Origin: Pseudomonadota bacterium
GTDB taxonomy: Bacteria > Pseudomonadota > Gammaproteobacteria > Steroidobacterales > Steroidobacteraceae
NCBI GenBank assembly: GCA_023423935.1
Contig: JAFAEQ010000030.1
Span: 14,519 to 78,518 of the forward strand
DNA: 64,000 bases
Direction of reading: 5' to 3'
Shown here: positions 1 through 8,062 of the stretch, in pieces
How positions within the stretch are numbered: position 1 is the stretch's first letter
How the letters are laid out: each line of letters begins with the position of its first letter
The notes under the pieces: model-generated
Seen by the model: the letters and a program-made list of their open reading frames with translations, nothing else
What the model was told of the DNA's origin: nothing
Database searches by the model: none
Program-made: the position numbers and the translations under genes

Positions 1-114
1 GAAGTGCCGTTTCTGCGCCGGCCGGTGGCGCGAATGATGTTGTGGCTCGAGCACAAATGGGATGCGCTGAGATCGTGGTTCAGTCGCAGAAGACAACAAC
101 GAACGAAGTCCTGA
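1..114 (+). CDS. C-terminal end of a truncated unknown protein
   Basis: An open frame enters from the left edge and runs 37 codons to a TGA at 112-114. The visible tail is hydrophobic and then strongly basic (WLEHKWDALRSW followed by SRRRQQRTK), as at the cytoplasmic tail of a membrane protein. No start is visible and no family can be recognised from so short a piece, so this could also be a chance open frame. Confidence 0.35.
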   Translation, partial: EVPFLRRPVARMMLWLEHKWDALRSWFSRRRQQRTKS

Positions 115-228
115 GTTTGACGACGCGGCGCGGCGACTTCATGCCGCGCTTGGAACTCACCGGCCCCCGTCTCGTTAGCTCCTACATCTCATCCCTTGAG
201 CGGCCCGTGCATCGGGCGAGGAGACGCT

Positions 229-942
229 ATGGCGCTTTCAGATCTGTGGCGAAATCTGCGCGGCGAGCATCGCGATCGTCGCGACTACGAGAGCCGGCCG
301 AATCGTCAGCGCGACGACCTGGGATTCCAGCGACGCGGATGGCGCGAGGGCAGCGACTACTACGGCAACAACGACGCCCGCTATCGCGCGCGCGGCGGTG
401 ACTTCGCCGGCGAACAGCACTATCGCGGTTCGGACGATGACTGGCGCTCACCCTGGCGTCGCTCATCCGAGGAGGGCTCGTCATTCAACGATCGCTGGCA
501 GAACGCCTATGGACCCGGCATTCCTTCGACCAGCATGGATTACACCGGACGCTCGGCTTCCGATTCGGGTTACACCGATTCGCAGGACTTCGCCTCTCGA
601 GATCAAGACGACGCACGCTGGTGGAATGACCGCGCCGGATGGCCGGAAGAACGCGGCGCAGCATCGCAAAGCTTTCGCGGACGCGGACCGCAAGGGTATC
701 GCCGCTCCGATGACCGCATCCGCGAAGACGCATGCGAATGCCTCATGGAGGACGAGTATGTCGATGCGTCCGAGATCGAGGTCGAAGTACGCGATGGCGA
801 GATCACGCTGTCGGGCACTGTCGAATCACGCGAGCAGAAACGTCGTGCGGAGCATCTGCTCGAAGAACTGTCGGGCGTGAACGAGATTCACAACCGTCTG
901 CGCGTACACCATGCCGGCGATCACGCACAACCCTCGATGTGA
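229..942 (+). CDS. BON-domain protein with a long charged N-terminal region
   Basis: This 237-residue protein starts at an ATG preceded by a GAGGAG ribosome-binding site at 218-223. Residues 1 to about 160 are low complexity and very rich in Arg, Asp, Gly, Ser and Tyr, with no signal peptide. Residues about 165-232 form a BON domain (DASEIEVEVRDGEITLSG, then a conserved G and a hydrophobic last strand). BON domains usually bind phospholipid or attach to surfaces and occur in osmotic-shock proteins such as OsmY; soluble forms with a disordered head are common in soil proteobacteria. A stress-related role is an inference. The gene stands alone and converges with the LysR gene that follows. Confidence 0.85.
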   Translation: MALSDLWRNLRGEHRDRRDYESRPNRQRDDLGFQRRGWREGSDYYGNNDARYRARGGDFAGEQHYRGSDDDWRSPWRRSSEEGSSFNDRWQNAYGPGIPSTSMDYTGRSASDSGYTDSQDFASRDQDDARWWNDRAGWPEERGAASQSFRGRGPQGYRRSDDRIREDACECLMEDEYVDASEIEVEVRDGEITLSGTVESREQKRRAEHLLEELSGVNEIHNRLRVHHAGDHAQPSM

Positions 943-974
943 TCGTGGTGAGGCCGCCGGTGCGGGTTTGACGC

Positions 975-996
975 CCGCTCGCTGCAGAGCGAGCGG
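975..996. terminator. Possible bidirectional terminator hairpin
   Basis: A perfect 9-bp stem (CCGCTCGCT / AGCGAGCGG) with a GCAG loop lies between two convergent genes that end at 942 and 1028. There is no T-tract on either side, so it is only a plausible transcription barrier. Confidence 0.35.
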
Positions 997-1027
997 TGGC
1001 AAGGCAGAACCGGCGGGCGAGCCGGGC

Positions 1028-1966
1028 TCAAGGTTGAACGATGACCGCGGCGCGGATGAAGTCTCTTGCGTGCTGTCGATCCGCCGTCGCCTCATCGCAT
1101 AACCAATCGCGGAATTTGAGGATCTTGCGACTGTGCTGCCGGGCGACCGGATAAGCGAGCCAGAAGGCTCTGCCATCGCTCGCAACGAATTCGTGCGCGG
1201 GCACGAGTCGTCCGGATTCCAGCTGATGGCGAAACAGGATCGGTGAACCGATCGCGATTCCCTGTCCTGCCTCGGCCGCCGCGATGTCGAGATATTCGGC
1301 CGCGAGCTGGGTGGCAAACCGCTTGGGCGACACCGTCTCCTTTGCGCCGATCGCGCGATACCACAATGCCCACCAATCGGGACGACCCAGCAGCGGCACC
1401 GAAAGCGAACGCGTCGGATCGGCGATATCCGCCGCAGCATCTCGGAGTGCCGGCGAGCACAGCGGCATGAAAATGCTTGGCAGCACCTGAGTCGTCGCAA
1501 GCCCCGACCACCGACCATGTCCATTGCGAATCGCAGCGTCGAAGCGGCCGTCCGTCAAATCCTCTGGCGTGGCCGATACATCCAACCCCAATGACATTTC
1601 CGGATGCTTGTGCCGGAATTTTCCAAGCTTGGGCGTGAGCCAGCTGGTGCCCAACGTCGGCAGCGTGGTCAGCGAGATTCGGCAATCGTCCGCGTCGATC
1701 GCACGACTGAAGCTCGCACGCAAAGCCGCAAAGGCGTTCATGGCCTCGCGAGCCACGATGTCGCCCGGCTCGGTCAATACGACCTGATTCGGGTGACGGA
1801 TGAAGAGTTGCACACCGATCTGCTCCTCCAGCCGACGCACGTGATAGCTCACCGACGCAGCCGTGGTATCGAGCTCCTGCGCGGCTTTCGCGAAGCTGCG
1901 CAACCGCGCTGCGGCTTCGAAAGCGCGAATGGCGGACAGCGACGGGAACCTGCGATCGGCGACCAT
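1028..1966 (-). CDS. LysR-family transcriptional regulator, GcvA-like
   Basis: A 312-residue LysR regulator. Residues about 9-67 carry the winged helix-turn-helix (SLSAIRAFEAAARLRSFAKA and then ASVSYHVRRLEEQIG), and the rest is the type-2 periplasmic-binding-like effector domain. The opening and the helix-turn-helix match the GcvA subgroup, whose members often act on a divergent neighbour. Here the divergent neighbour is a Tat-exported protein, and only about 90 bp separates the two starts, so this regulator probably controls that gene and itself. The effector is unknown. Confidence 0.9.
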   Translation of the reverse strand: MVADRRFPSLSAIRAFEAAARLRSFAKAAQELDTTAASVSYHVRRLEEQIGVQLFIRHPNQVVLTEPGDIVAREAMNAFAALRASFSRAIDADDCRISLTTLPTLGTSWLTPKLGKFRHKHPEMSLGLDVSATPEDLTDGRFDAAIRNGHGRWSGLATTQVLPSIFMPLCSPALRDAAADIADPTRSLSVPLLGRPDWWALWYRAIGAKETVSPKRFATQLAAEYLDIAAAEAGQGIAIGSPILFRHQLESGRLVPAHEFVASDGRAFWLAYPVARQHSRKILKFRDWLCDEATADRQHARDFIRAAVIVQP

Positions 1967-2058
1967 AAGTTGGACTTAGCCTGCAGGGCCGTTCTTGAAT
2001 GGTCAACTGTGCGCGGCGCGCCATCATCGCGGCACCGGGTACAACATGGAAATCCAGG

Positions 2059-3161
2059 ATGACGGACATTGACCGTTCGATATTGACGCGACGCGAATTC
2101 ATCGCCGCGAGCTCAGCAGTCGCGGCAGGAACGCTCTTCGGCCTGCCCCACATCACGCGAGCGGAGATCGGCCATGAGCACGACTGGGACTGGCTCACCG
2201 GCAACTGGGATGTGTGGCATCGCCGCCTGAAAGATCGTCTGGTCGGCAGCAACGAGTGGGAAGAATTCGGCGGCAAGAGCGCCTTGTGGCTCGCCCTCGG
2301 TGGGCTGGGCACGATCGACGACAACATCATGGATCTGCCTGGCGGCACCTACCGAGGACTTACGATTCGAGCGTTCGACCCAACCACGCAGAACTGGTCG
2401 ATCTGGTGGGTGGACGGACGCAACCCCACCCATATCGATCCGCCTGTGATCGGTCGATTCGCTGGCAATCAAGGTACGTTCGTCGGAAGGGACACCTTCA
2501 AGGGAATTCCCATCCTGATGCGGTTCCGCTGGAACGACACCGACAGCCCGCGTCCCTGGTGGGAGCAAGCGTTCTCGACCGACGAAGGCAAGAGCTGGGA
2601 GGTGAACTGGCGCAACTACTTCACGCGGACCTCACCTGAAGCATCGACACTGCCATTGGCGCCTGATGCACCTGGCGACTGGGACTTCCTGACAGGCCAC
2701 TGGAAAGTTCGTCATCGGCGACTTCGCAAACGACTGGTTGGAAGCAACGACTGGCAGCAGTTCGAGGGCACATGCGTCAATTGGCCAGTGCTGGGCGGTC
2801 ACGCCAATGTCGATGACAACGTGATGAACATTCCCGGCGGTCGTGTGCGTGGCGTGGGCTTATGCACGTTCGATCCTGCCTCGCGCGAATGGCTGAGCTG
2901 GTGGCTGGACGACCGCAAACCGAACGACTTCGGCACGCCATTGCGAGGAAGATTCGAGAACAAGATCGCCACTTTCATCGGCGAAGAAGAATCGGATGGC
3001 CGCACAGTGAAAACACGCGTGCAATGGTTCACCGATAATCCGCACGCGCCGCGCTGGGAACAATCGAGCTCGGCGGACGGTGGCCAGACCTGGGAGCGCA
3101 ATTGGGTCAGCGAGTTTGAGAGAGCGCGAAGAGCGCAAGGCTCTAGCACTAGCGCTAGCGC

Positions 3162-3171
<10 letters not shown>
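2059..3171 (+). CDS. Tat-exported protein with two tandem DUF1579-like domains
   Basis: This 370-residue protein starts with a twin-arginine signal (LTRREFIAASS, then a hydrophobic stretch ending near HITRAE). The mature part is an internal duplication: a module opening DWDWLTGNWDVWHRRL near residue 37 is repeated as DWDFLTGHWKVRHRRL near residue 210, each with a later Trp-rich block (WSIWWVDGR; WLSWWLDDR). The fold resembles the lipocalin-like DUF1579 group, and no catalytic residues can be named. The last residues (SSTSASARL) and the stop codon are encoded by an intergenic CTAG/heptamer repeat, so the natural C-terminus was probably nearer residue 360. It is divergent from a GcvA-like regulator. 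Confidence 0.8.
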
Positions 3172-3230
<59 letters not shown>

Positions 3231-3338
3231 CCGATGCTGTCGCATCTTTTCTGGCTAGCCCCTACTACCTAGTCCCTAGCGCCTTCTGTTCATCTCTGTC
3301 TGGCTAGTCCCTAGCGCCTAGTACCTAGCCCCTGGAAA

Positions 3339-3368
3339 GAGGCGACCCTTGAACTCAAGGGTCGCCTC
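3339..3368. terminator. Perfect 14-bp hairpin, possible terminator
   Basis: GAGGCGACCCTTGA and its exact complement are separated by two bases. It follows the Tat-protein gene and the CTAG-rich tract. No run of T follows on the plus strand and only three on the minus strand, so it is at best an atypical terminator. Confidence 0.45.
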
Positions 3369-3553
3369 GGATCGACGCGACAGACCTTTCGGACGGTGGC
3401 AGGTTCGAAGTGTCTGGTCGCGGCGAAATCGAACGATTCGACCTCTCTACAGCCAGACACGAATCAGCACGGAAATGTGTTCCCACGCGCAAATGGAACG
3501 ATTCTGCCGTTCGCTTCGTGTCTATGCTGTCACAGCGAGAATCGTGCGCGCCG

Positions 3554-3964
3554 ATGCTTCATTCCATCGATGTCTTGATCGTCGATCCCTGCACCGAGGA
3601 TGCGGAGCGCACTGTCGCCGCCGTCCGCCGCGCATCGCCAGGCGCAAGCACGGTTCGTTTGCAGGATCCGCGGCAGGCGATGCGCCTGATGTTCGATCAG
3701 GGACTCTTCACATTCGAGCCGCAGTTGCCGCGCCTGGTCTTTCTCGAACCGAAAGGCATCGCGATCAACGCTCGTGCGATGCTGAAACGGATGCGCGCAC
3801 GCAATGCGACCCGCGAGGTGCCCGTCGTCGTGCTATCGGATTGCGCTCGCGCCGGTGAGATCGCGCAGAGCTACTTGATGGGCGCCCGGGATCACGTCGT
3901 GAAGCCTGCGCAACCCTCGCGGTATTTCGCTGCCGTGGAGCGCGCGATGACTCTGTGGCTGTAA
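3554..3964 (+). CDS. Pseudo-receiver protein lacking the phospho-acceptor Asp (Asp to Glu)
   Basis: A stand-alone CheY-like fold of about 136 residues. The beta1 strand IDVLIVDP leads to an acidic cluster, the beta5 strand is followed by the conserved Lys (HVVKPAQP), and Ser/Asp near VVVLSD replaces the usual Thr/Ser. At the end of beta3, where receivers have the phosphorylated Asp, the sequence reads LVFLEPKG, so the acceptor is Glu65. The start was chosen by alignment with the convergent paralogue (MLHSIDVLIVDP against MHSRIDVLLIDD); an upstream ATG at 3524 is possible. It may be a constitutive or phosphorylation-independent interaction module. Its gene ends three bases from its paralogue. 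Confidence 0.75.
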   Translation: MLHSIDVLIVDPCTEDAERTVAAVRRASPGASTVRLQDPRQAMRLMFDQGLFTFEPQLPRLVFLEPKGIAINARAMLKRMRARNATREVPVVVLSDCARAGEIAQSYLMGARDHVVKPAQPSRYFAAVERAMTLWL

Positions 3965-3967
3965 AGG

Positions 3968-4447
3968 TCAGGCCGCAGGTGAGGCGCCGAGACTTGCGCG
4001 CGCGTGCGCTCTGGCACCGCGAGGCGCCTTCGGCGCAAGACATCGCGTGACGACCTTCGCGATCTCTGCCGAGAATTTTTCCGGATCCTCCGGTTTGGCC
4101 ACATAGGCACGTGCGCCGAGGGAGTACGCAGACTGCATCGCGATGGGATTCGCGTTCGCAGCGAGGACGATGACAGGCAGTTCACGCGTGGCAGGCTCGC
4201 GACGCAGGCGCTCGAGGAGTTGCAGCCCATGCAGTCTTGGAACATGCAGCTTGAGCAGAATCAGTCCCGGGGCGATATCCGGGCGATCCTTGTAGAGACC
4301 GGTGCGAAACAGGAAGTGCGAAGCAGTCTCGCCATCGATCAGACGCACGATGGCGGGGTCATCCATGGCTGTCTTGAGCGCTCGGGTCGTATGCCCGGCG
4401 TCTTCATCCGAATCATCGATCAGTAGTACATCGATCCGCGAGTGCAT
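3968..4447 (-). CDS. Pseudo-receiver protein lacking the phospho-acceptor Asp (Asp to Lys)
   Basis: A 159-residue receiver-like protein, paralogous to the convergent gene. The acidic pair is intact (IDDSDED), the beta5 Lys is intact (AYVAKPEDPEKF), and the overall pattern is that of Rcp1-type response regulators. Where the acceptor Asp should be, the sequence is LILLKLHVPRLHG, so Lys66 occupies the site. The C-terminal 25 residues are Ala/Arg-rich and unrelated to the fold. A GTG at 4483 would add 12 residues. It lies 95 bp downstream of the TPR/barrel gene in the same direction and could be the last gene of the ECF sigma operon. Confidence 0.75.
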   Translation of the reverse strand: MHSRIDVLLIDDSDEDAGHTTRALKTAMDDPAIVRLIDGETASHFLFRTGLYKDRPDIAPGLILLKLHVPRLHGLQLLERLRREPATRELPVIVLAANANPIAMQSAYSLGARAYVAKPEDPEKFSAEIAKVVTRCLAPKAPRGARAHARASLGASPAA

Positions 4448-4542
4448 CGATTCGATCCCATGCTGCCTGTTACTTCTGGACACGAACCAGGCGGCGAAAA
4501 GGATCCACGATGGCGGGTGAGATATTCACCGACAGCGCGGTG

Positions 4543-5808
4543 TCAGAAGGTCGACTCGACGCCGATCGACACCTGATTCACGACGTAATCCAGATCCGCG
4601 GAAGCAGAATCGTTATCGACGTAGGAATAGCGCGAGAGCAGTCTCCACCGCGACGTCAGCGTGCGCTCCAGCGACAACCCCACTTCGGTGAGCGTCTCGC
4701 TCCCGAAGGACGCTTTGCCATAGCGATTGCGTTGCAGAGCGGCCTCGACCTCGACGCTCCACCAACGACTGAGATCCCGCCCCGCGCGGAATTCGAACTG
4801 GTGGCGCCGCGTCGGCAACGAATCCTGATCCTGACGATTGATCTCGTACTCGTACGAGGCGCTGTAGCGAATATCGTCGGCGTAGTAACTCACGCGCGTG
4901 AGGGCTTCGTGGCGCGTGCCATCGAGGCCGGAATACCGTGATCCCATGCCATCGAGCAGGCTGAATCGATAGCGCGCCCTGAAGCGCCAGTGCTCGTCGA
5001 GATCGCGCGTGCTCTGAAACGAGAGGCTGCGACGCGTTTCGAACGAGTCGTTGTTCAGTCGCAAGTAACTGACCTGAAAGCGTCCTTCGTGTGCCCAGTC
5101 CTGCGCGTCGAAGCTGTAGCGCACCCCGCCAAACAGGCTCACGAGATCGTAGTCGTCCTCCTCGAAGTAATCGACATGCGAGAAACCGGCATCCACGCGC
5201 CACGGAGAATCGAACACCAGGTTCACGCCTGCCTGCGCTTCGGTGAACACATCGGACCTGCCGCTCACATCGAGCACGGTCGAATCCGATGTCAGCGTCA
5301 CGTTGTCGTCGTATCCGATGCCCGCACTCAGATACACGCCCCAATCAAAGTAGTCGCGCGCATCGGCCGTATCGGGCGCATCGGACTCGTCGAGTTGACG
5401 ACTCGCGAGCGACTGCAGCCGCTCATCGTTCGTCTCCTGCTGCACCCGTCGGAACCAGGCCTCCGCCTCCGCCGTGTTCTTCTGGGCGCGCGCAACGAGC
5501 CCCAGGTTGTAGTGTGCGAGCGCACTCATGGCGGGATCGCGTGCAGCGTCCTCGAAGGCTCGTCTCGCACGCTCGAGCTCGCCGGCACGATAGGCCGCTA
5601 CGCCGATATTGAACGATACGGCCGCGGTGCTCAGACCCGCCTGCGCTGCCGACTCGAAGCTGCGCAAAGCACCTGCGTAATCCCCTTGCTCGAAGGCGCG
5701 ACGGCCGGCATCGAACAGGTCTCGCCCCGGAGCCGCCGCGATGGCGTTCGATACGCAAGCACACAAAAGAATGCTGAGGATTTCAGCGTGGAGGCCGGCC
5801 CGGAGCAT
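4543..5808 (-). CDS. Secreted TPR protein with C-terminal outer-membrane beta-barrel
   Basis: About 421 residues. The chosen ATG gives a signal peptide (MLRAGLHAEILSILLCACVS then AIAAAPG); the frame is open to 5955, but those residues are highly basic. Residues about 30-140 are TPR repeats (GRRAFEQGDYAGALRSFESA, ARRAFEDAARDPAMSALAHY). From about residue 160 the sequence alternates polar and aromatic residues in strand-sized pieces (YFDWGVYLSAGIGYDDNV) and ends in Phe (QVSIGVESTF), the signature of a BamA-recognised barrel. The start overlaps the end of the preceding gene, so they are translationally coupled. It is the terminal structural gene of the ECF sigma operon; a surface export or sensing role is inferred. 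Confidence 0.8.
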   Translation of the reverse strand: MLRAGLHAEILSILLCACVSNAIAAAPGRDLFDAGRRAFEQGDYAGALRSFESAAQAGLSTAAVSFNIGVAAYRAGELERARRAFEDAARDPAMSALAHYNLGLVARAQKNTAEAEAWFRRVQQETNDERLQSLASRQLDESDAPDTADARDYFDWGVYLSAGIGYDDNVTLTSDSTVLDVSGRSDVFTEAQAGVNLVFDSPWRVDAGFSHVDYFEEDDYDLVSLFGGVRYSFDAQDWAHEGRFQVSYLRLNNDSFETRRSLSFQSTRDLDEHWRFRARYRFSLLDGMGSRYSGLDGTRHEALTRVSYYADDIRYSASYEYEINRQDQDSLPTRRHQFEFRAGRDLSRWWSVEVEAALQRNRYGKASFGSETLTEVGLSLERTLTSRWRLLSRYSYVDNDSASADLDYVVNQVSIGVESTF

Positions 5809-6280
5809 CCGTCGGAGGGCGCCCCGGTGGTCCGTCGCGTTCGCGTCGATCCTCTTCGCGCCGCGCTTCTTTACGCTGCTCGTGCGCTTCCTTGGCACGC
5901 TCCTTCGGACCGTCCGGTGCGTCTCTGCCGCGTTCCTTATCGGGCCGTTTGTCATTCGCGTCGCCCCTTCCCTCGCTTTTCTTCGGGTCCGGATCGTTCT
6001 TCTTCGCGTCCGCGTCCTTCGCCTTGTTCTTGTCGCCAGGTTTGTCCCCTCGCTTGGCGCTGGGCGGCGTTGGCTTCGGTAATGGAATGCGCAACGCCTC
6101 GTTGGGCTGCCGCGGCTGTGGGTCGTCCAGCACCTGCATGGTGACGTCGAGATCGTCGTCGTCCTTGGCGATGTTCTTGTCCTGTGCCGATGTCAGCGGC
6201 GCCACGGAAAGCAGCGCGAGCAACAGCGGACCGCGCCTGAATCGTTGCAAGGCGCTTCTCATCCGATGGCCGACCGTCAT
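5783..6280 (-). CDS. Secreted, highly charged low-complexity protein
   Basis: A 165-residue protein with a basic head and hydrophobic core (LLLALLSVAPLTSAQ), so it is probably exported. The mature part is nearly all Asp, Lys, Arg, Glu, Pro and Gly, with an acidic cluster near residues 39-45, then PLPKPTPP, then a Lys/Arg/Glu-rich tail. No known domain is visible and it is probably disordered. It overlaps the anti-sigma gene by four bases (ATGA) and the following TPR/barrel gene by 26 bases, which places it firmly in the operon. It may be a periplasmic linker or chaperone for the barrel protein, but that is a guess. Confidence 0.75.
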   Translation of the reverse strand: MTVGHRMRSALQRFRRGPLLLALLSVAPLTSAQDKNIAKDDDDLDVTMQVLDDPQPRQPNEALRIPLPKPTPPSAKRGDKPGDKNKAKDADAKKNDPDPKKSEGRGDANDKRPDKERGRDAPDGPKERAKEAHEQRKEARREEDRRERDGPPGRPPTDAPGRPPR

Positions 6281-6816
6281 GACTTCAGTCCGCGCTGATC
6301 GCGCACACGCACGTTCACCGTGACGCTGCGACGCTTGCCGGCATGCTCGACCACGGCGAGCAGTACGCCGTCTCCTGCATTGCGGGCGACGACAGGAAGC
6401 GAGAGCAGATTCGGGCCGCGACGCAAGTTCGCACGCCAGTTGACCTGCTGTTGATCATCGAACCCATCCAGCTCGATGCCACCGACGGCCGCGACCCGGA
6501 TGTCGGTATCGGGCAGGTCGCGTTCCGCATCGATCAGTACTTCGATCTGTCTCACTTCATTCACGGCAAGCTTGATCGGTTGCGACGGCGAGGTCGTCGG
6601 GGCTCGCCACACTGCAAAGCAGACAGCGACCGCCAGCAGCGCGCCTGCCGCCACACCCGCCCAGGTCTCCGCGTGATTCAGAAACGCGGGCCACACCGAG
6701 TGTCGCTGTGGACGCTGCGTCGCTCTCGCCAGCGCGCGATCGACGAAGCCAGGTCTCGGCTGCGGCGCAGGAAGGTGCCTCAGGGCTTCGATGATCCGGC
6801 GCTCCCCTTGATCCAT
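6277..6816 (-). CDS. Membrane anti-sigma factor-like protein
   Basis: A 179-residue single-pass protein. Residues 1-45 are cytoplasmic (MDQGERRIIEALRHLPAPQP), about 48-68 form a membrane helix (TWAGVAAGALLAVAVCFAVW), and the periplasmic part is a compact beta-rich domain (IRVAAVGGIELDGFDD, LLSLPVVARNAGDGVLLAVV). Its start lies two bases after the stop of the ECF sigma gene, the usual arrangement for a cognate anti-sigma factor. No zinc-binding HxxxCxxC motif is present in the N-terminal part, so it is not of the ZAS type. Function is assigned from topology and position. Confidence 0.75.
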   Translation of the reverse strand: MDQGERRIIEALRHLPAPQPRPGFVDRALARATQRPQRHSVWPAFLNHAETWAGVAAGALLAVAVCFAVWRAPTTSPSQPIKLAVNEVRQIEVLIDAERDLPDTDIRVAAVGGIELDGFDDQQQVNWRANLRRGPNLLSLPVVARNAGDGVLLAVVEHAGKRRSVTVNVRVRDQRGLKS

Positions 6817-6818
6817 GC

Positions 6819-7463
6819 TCAGAAATCCAACTGAGAAGTGCCGACCGGCGCGGCATGCACCAGCAATTGCCGAAGTCTCGTGCGCGCCCGATGGAGTCGC
6901 GATTTGATCGTTCCCACCGCCGTGTCCGTGAGCGATGAAATGTCCGCGAGCGTATATCCCTCGACATCGTGCATGGTCAGCACCACTCGATGCTCCGTCG
7001 GCAGGTGCGTCCACGCTTCGATGATCCGTTCCTGCGCGAACTCGCGATCGGCGAGCAGCTCGGGATCTGCGGTTGCATCGATCGCCTCTTCTTCATCTGT
7101 TTCGTCATCCGTTCCGGTCATGTGATATCTGCCGAACTCGACCGGTGAGCTGCGTTCGCGACGCACCTGATCGACGAAGATCCGATACATCACGCGCATG
7201 GCCCACGGCCGCACCTGCTCGATCTGACGCAGGTCGTCGAGCATTGCAAACAGCCGCACCAACAGCTCCTGTACCAAATCTTCCGCGCGCTCCTGCGAAC
7301 CGGTCCAGCGATAGGCCGACCGATACAGCGCAGGCACATGCTGGCGCATCAAACCCTCGAACTCATGCGCAGCGTTCGAAGCGCCGGGGTGACGTCGACT
7401 GTGGTTGTACAGCCAGGTCATGGCCCTTCTACTGGCACGAAGGAGCGCGCCGAAGGGTTCCAT
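6819..7463 (-). CDS. ECF-type RNA polymerase sigma factor
   Basis: A 214-residue sigma-70 family factor with only regions 2 and 4. Region 2 includes LYRSAYRWTGSQERAEDLVQ and RPWAMRVMYRIFVDQVRR; the linker is acidic (DDETDEEEAID); region 4 includes LPTEHRVVLTMHDVEGYTLA and the helix-turn-helix ending GTIKSRLHRARTRLRQLL. An ATG at 7421 is an alternative start with a better AGAAGG ribosome-binding site. It heads an operon with a membrane anti-sigma factor, a charged secreted protein and a TPR/barrel protein, and probably directs transcription of that operon in response to an envelope signal. Confidence 0.92.
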   Translation of the reverse strand: MEPFGALLRASRRAMTWLYNHSRRHPGASNAAHEFEGLMRQHVPALYRSAYRWTGSQERAEDLVQELLVRLFAMLDDLRQIEQVRPWAMRVMYRIFVDQVRRERSSPVEFGRYHMTGTDDETDEEEAIDATADPELLADREFAQERIIEAWTHLPTEHRVVLTMHDVEGYTLADISSLTDTAVGTIKSRLHRARTRLRQLLVHAAPVGTSQLDF

Positions 7464-7801
7464 GCCGGTGATGCGACACGTGCGCGCGCGTGCGCTCGTC
7501 CTGAAGACGTGTGCGCCGTTGGTCGTTCGTCATTCCTGCCGGAACAGGAATCCGCCCAGATCGTCATTCTTCGCCGCCCCGTCGAAACCCGCCGTGGCAC
7601 AGAACGACCTACAGTGTCGTTGTGTTCCCACACACCGACGCCGGGTCATCGAACGGTCGACCTGAGCTGAGGCGCGCACGCAACGGAACAATGTGCATAC
7701 AGTCGGGTCGTAACGACAGAACAAAGGCGGACAGACACCGGACGGCTCAGCCGGTAGATTCAACCCATTCAAACAAGCGTCAGCGGCGCGCGAGTCTGGA
7801 G
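7464..7801. other. Intergenic region upstream of the ECF sigma operon
   Basis: No gene is supported here. It must hold the promoter of the sigma operon on the minus strand and possibly that of the small gene that follows on the plus strand. I could not identify a convincing ECF promoter pair. Confidence 0.4.
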
Positions 7802-8050
7802 ATGATGACGAACAAGCGTTGGAAAGATGACGAGTCCGCACCCGTCGCTGCTTCAGAGGAAGGCATGGCACCATCGACGACCGATCGGGGCGCGAGAATC
7901 GAGGACCGATGGCCTTCACTCTCCAGCAGCGAACGGCTATCGATGCTGCGCAGTGTGTCGGTGACCGAGTCGATCTTCGTTCGCGCCCACTGGGACGAGT
8001 TGCCCACCTTCGCGCGCATCGCCCTGCAGATGCGCTATGACGTGACCTGA
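7802..8050 (+). CDS. Small hypothetical protein
   Basis: An 82-residue frame starting MMTNKRWKDDESAPVAAS, with an acidic disordered first half and an amphipathic second half (SSSERLSMLRSVSVTESIFV, then ALQMRYDV). The start follows a CTGGAG, a weak ribosome-binding site. The frame is open further upstream but that part is Arg/Pro-rich and non-protein-like. No family is recognised. It converges with the beta-lactamase-like gene. Confidence 0.5.
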   Translation: MMTNKRWKDDESAPVAASEEGMAPSTTDRGARIEDRWPSLSSSERLSMLRSVSVTESIFVRAHWDELPTFARIALQMRYDVT

Positions 8051-8062
8051 ACCGATGCAGAT

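Noticed and set aside
3401..3425. GGTTCGAA word suggesting a tRNA T-arm
   Set aside because: No acceptor or anticodon stem can be drawn around it; no tRNA is visible in the window.
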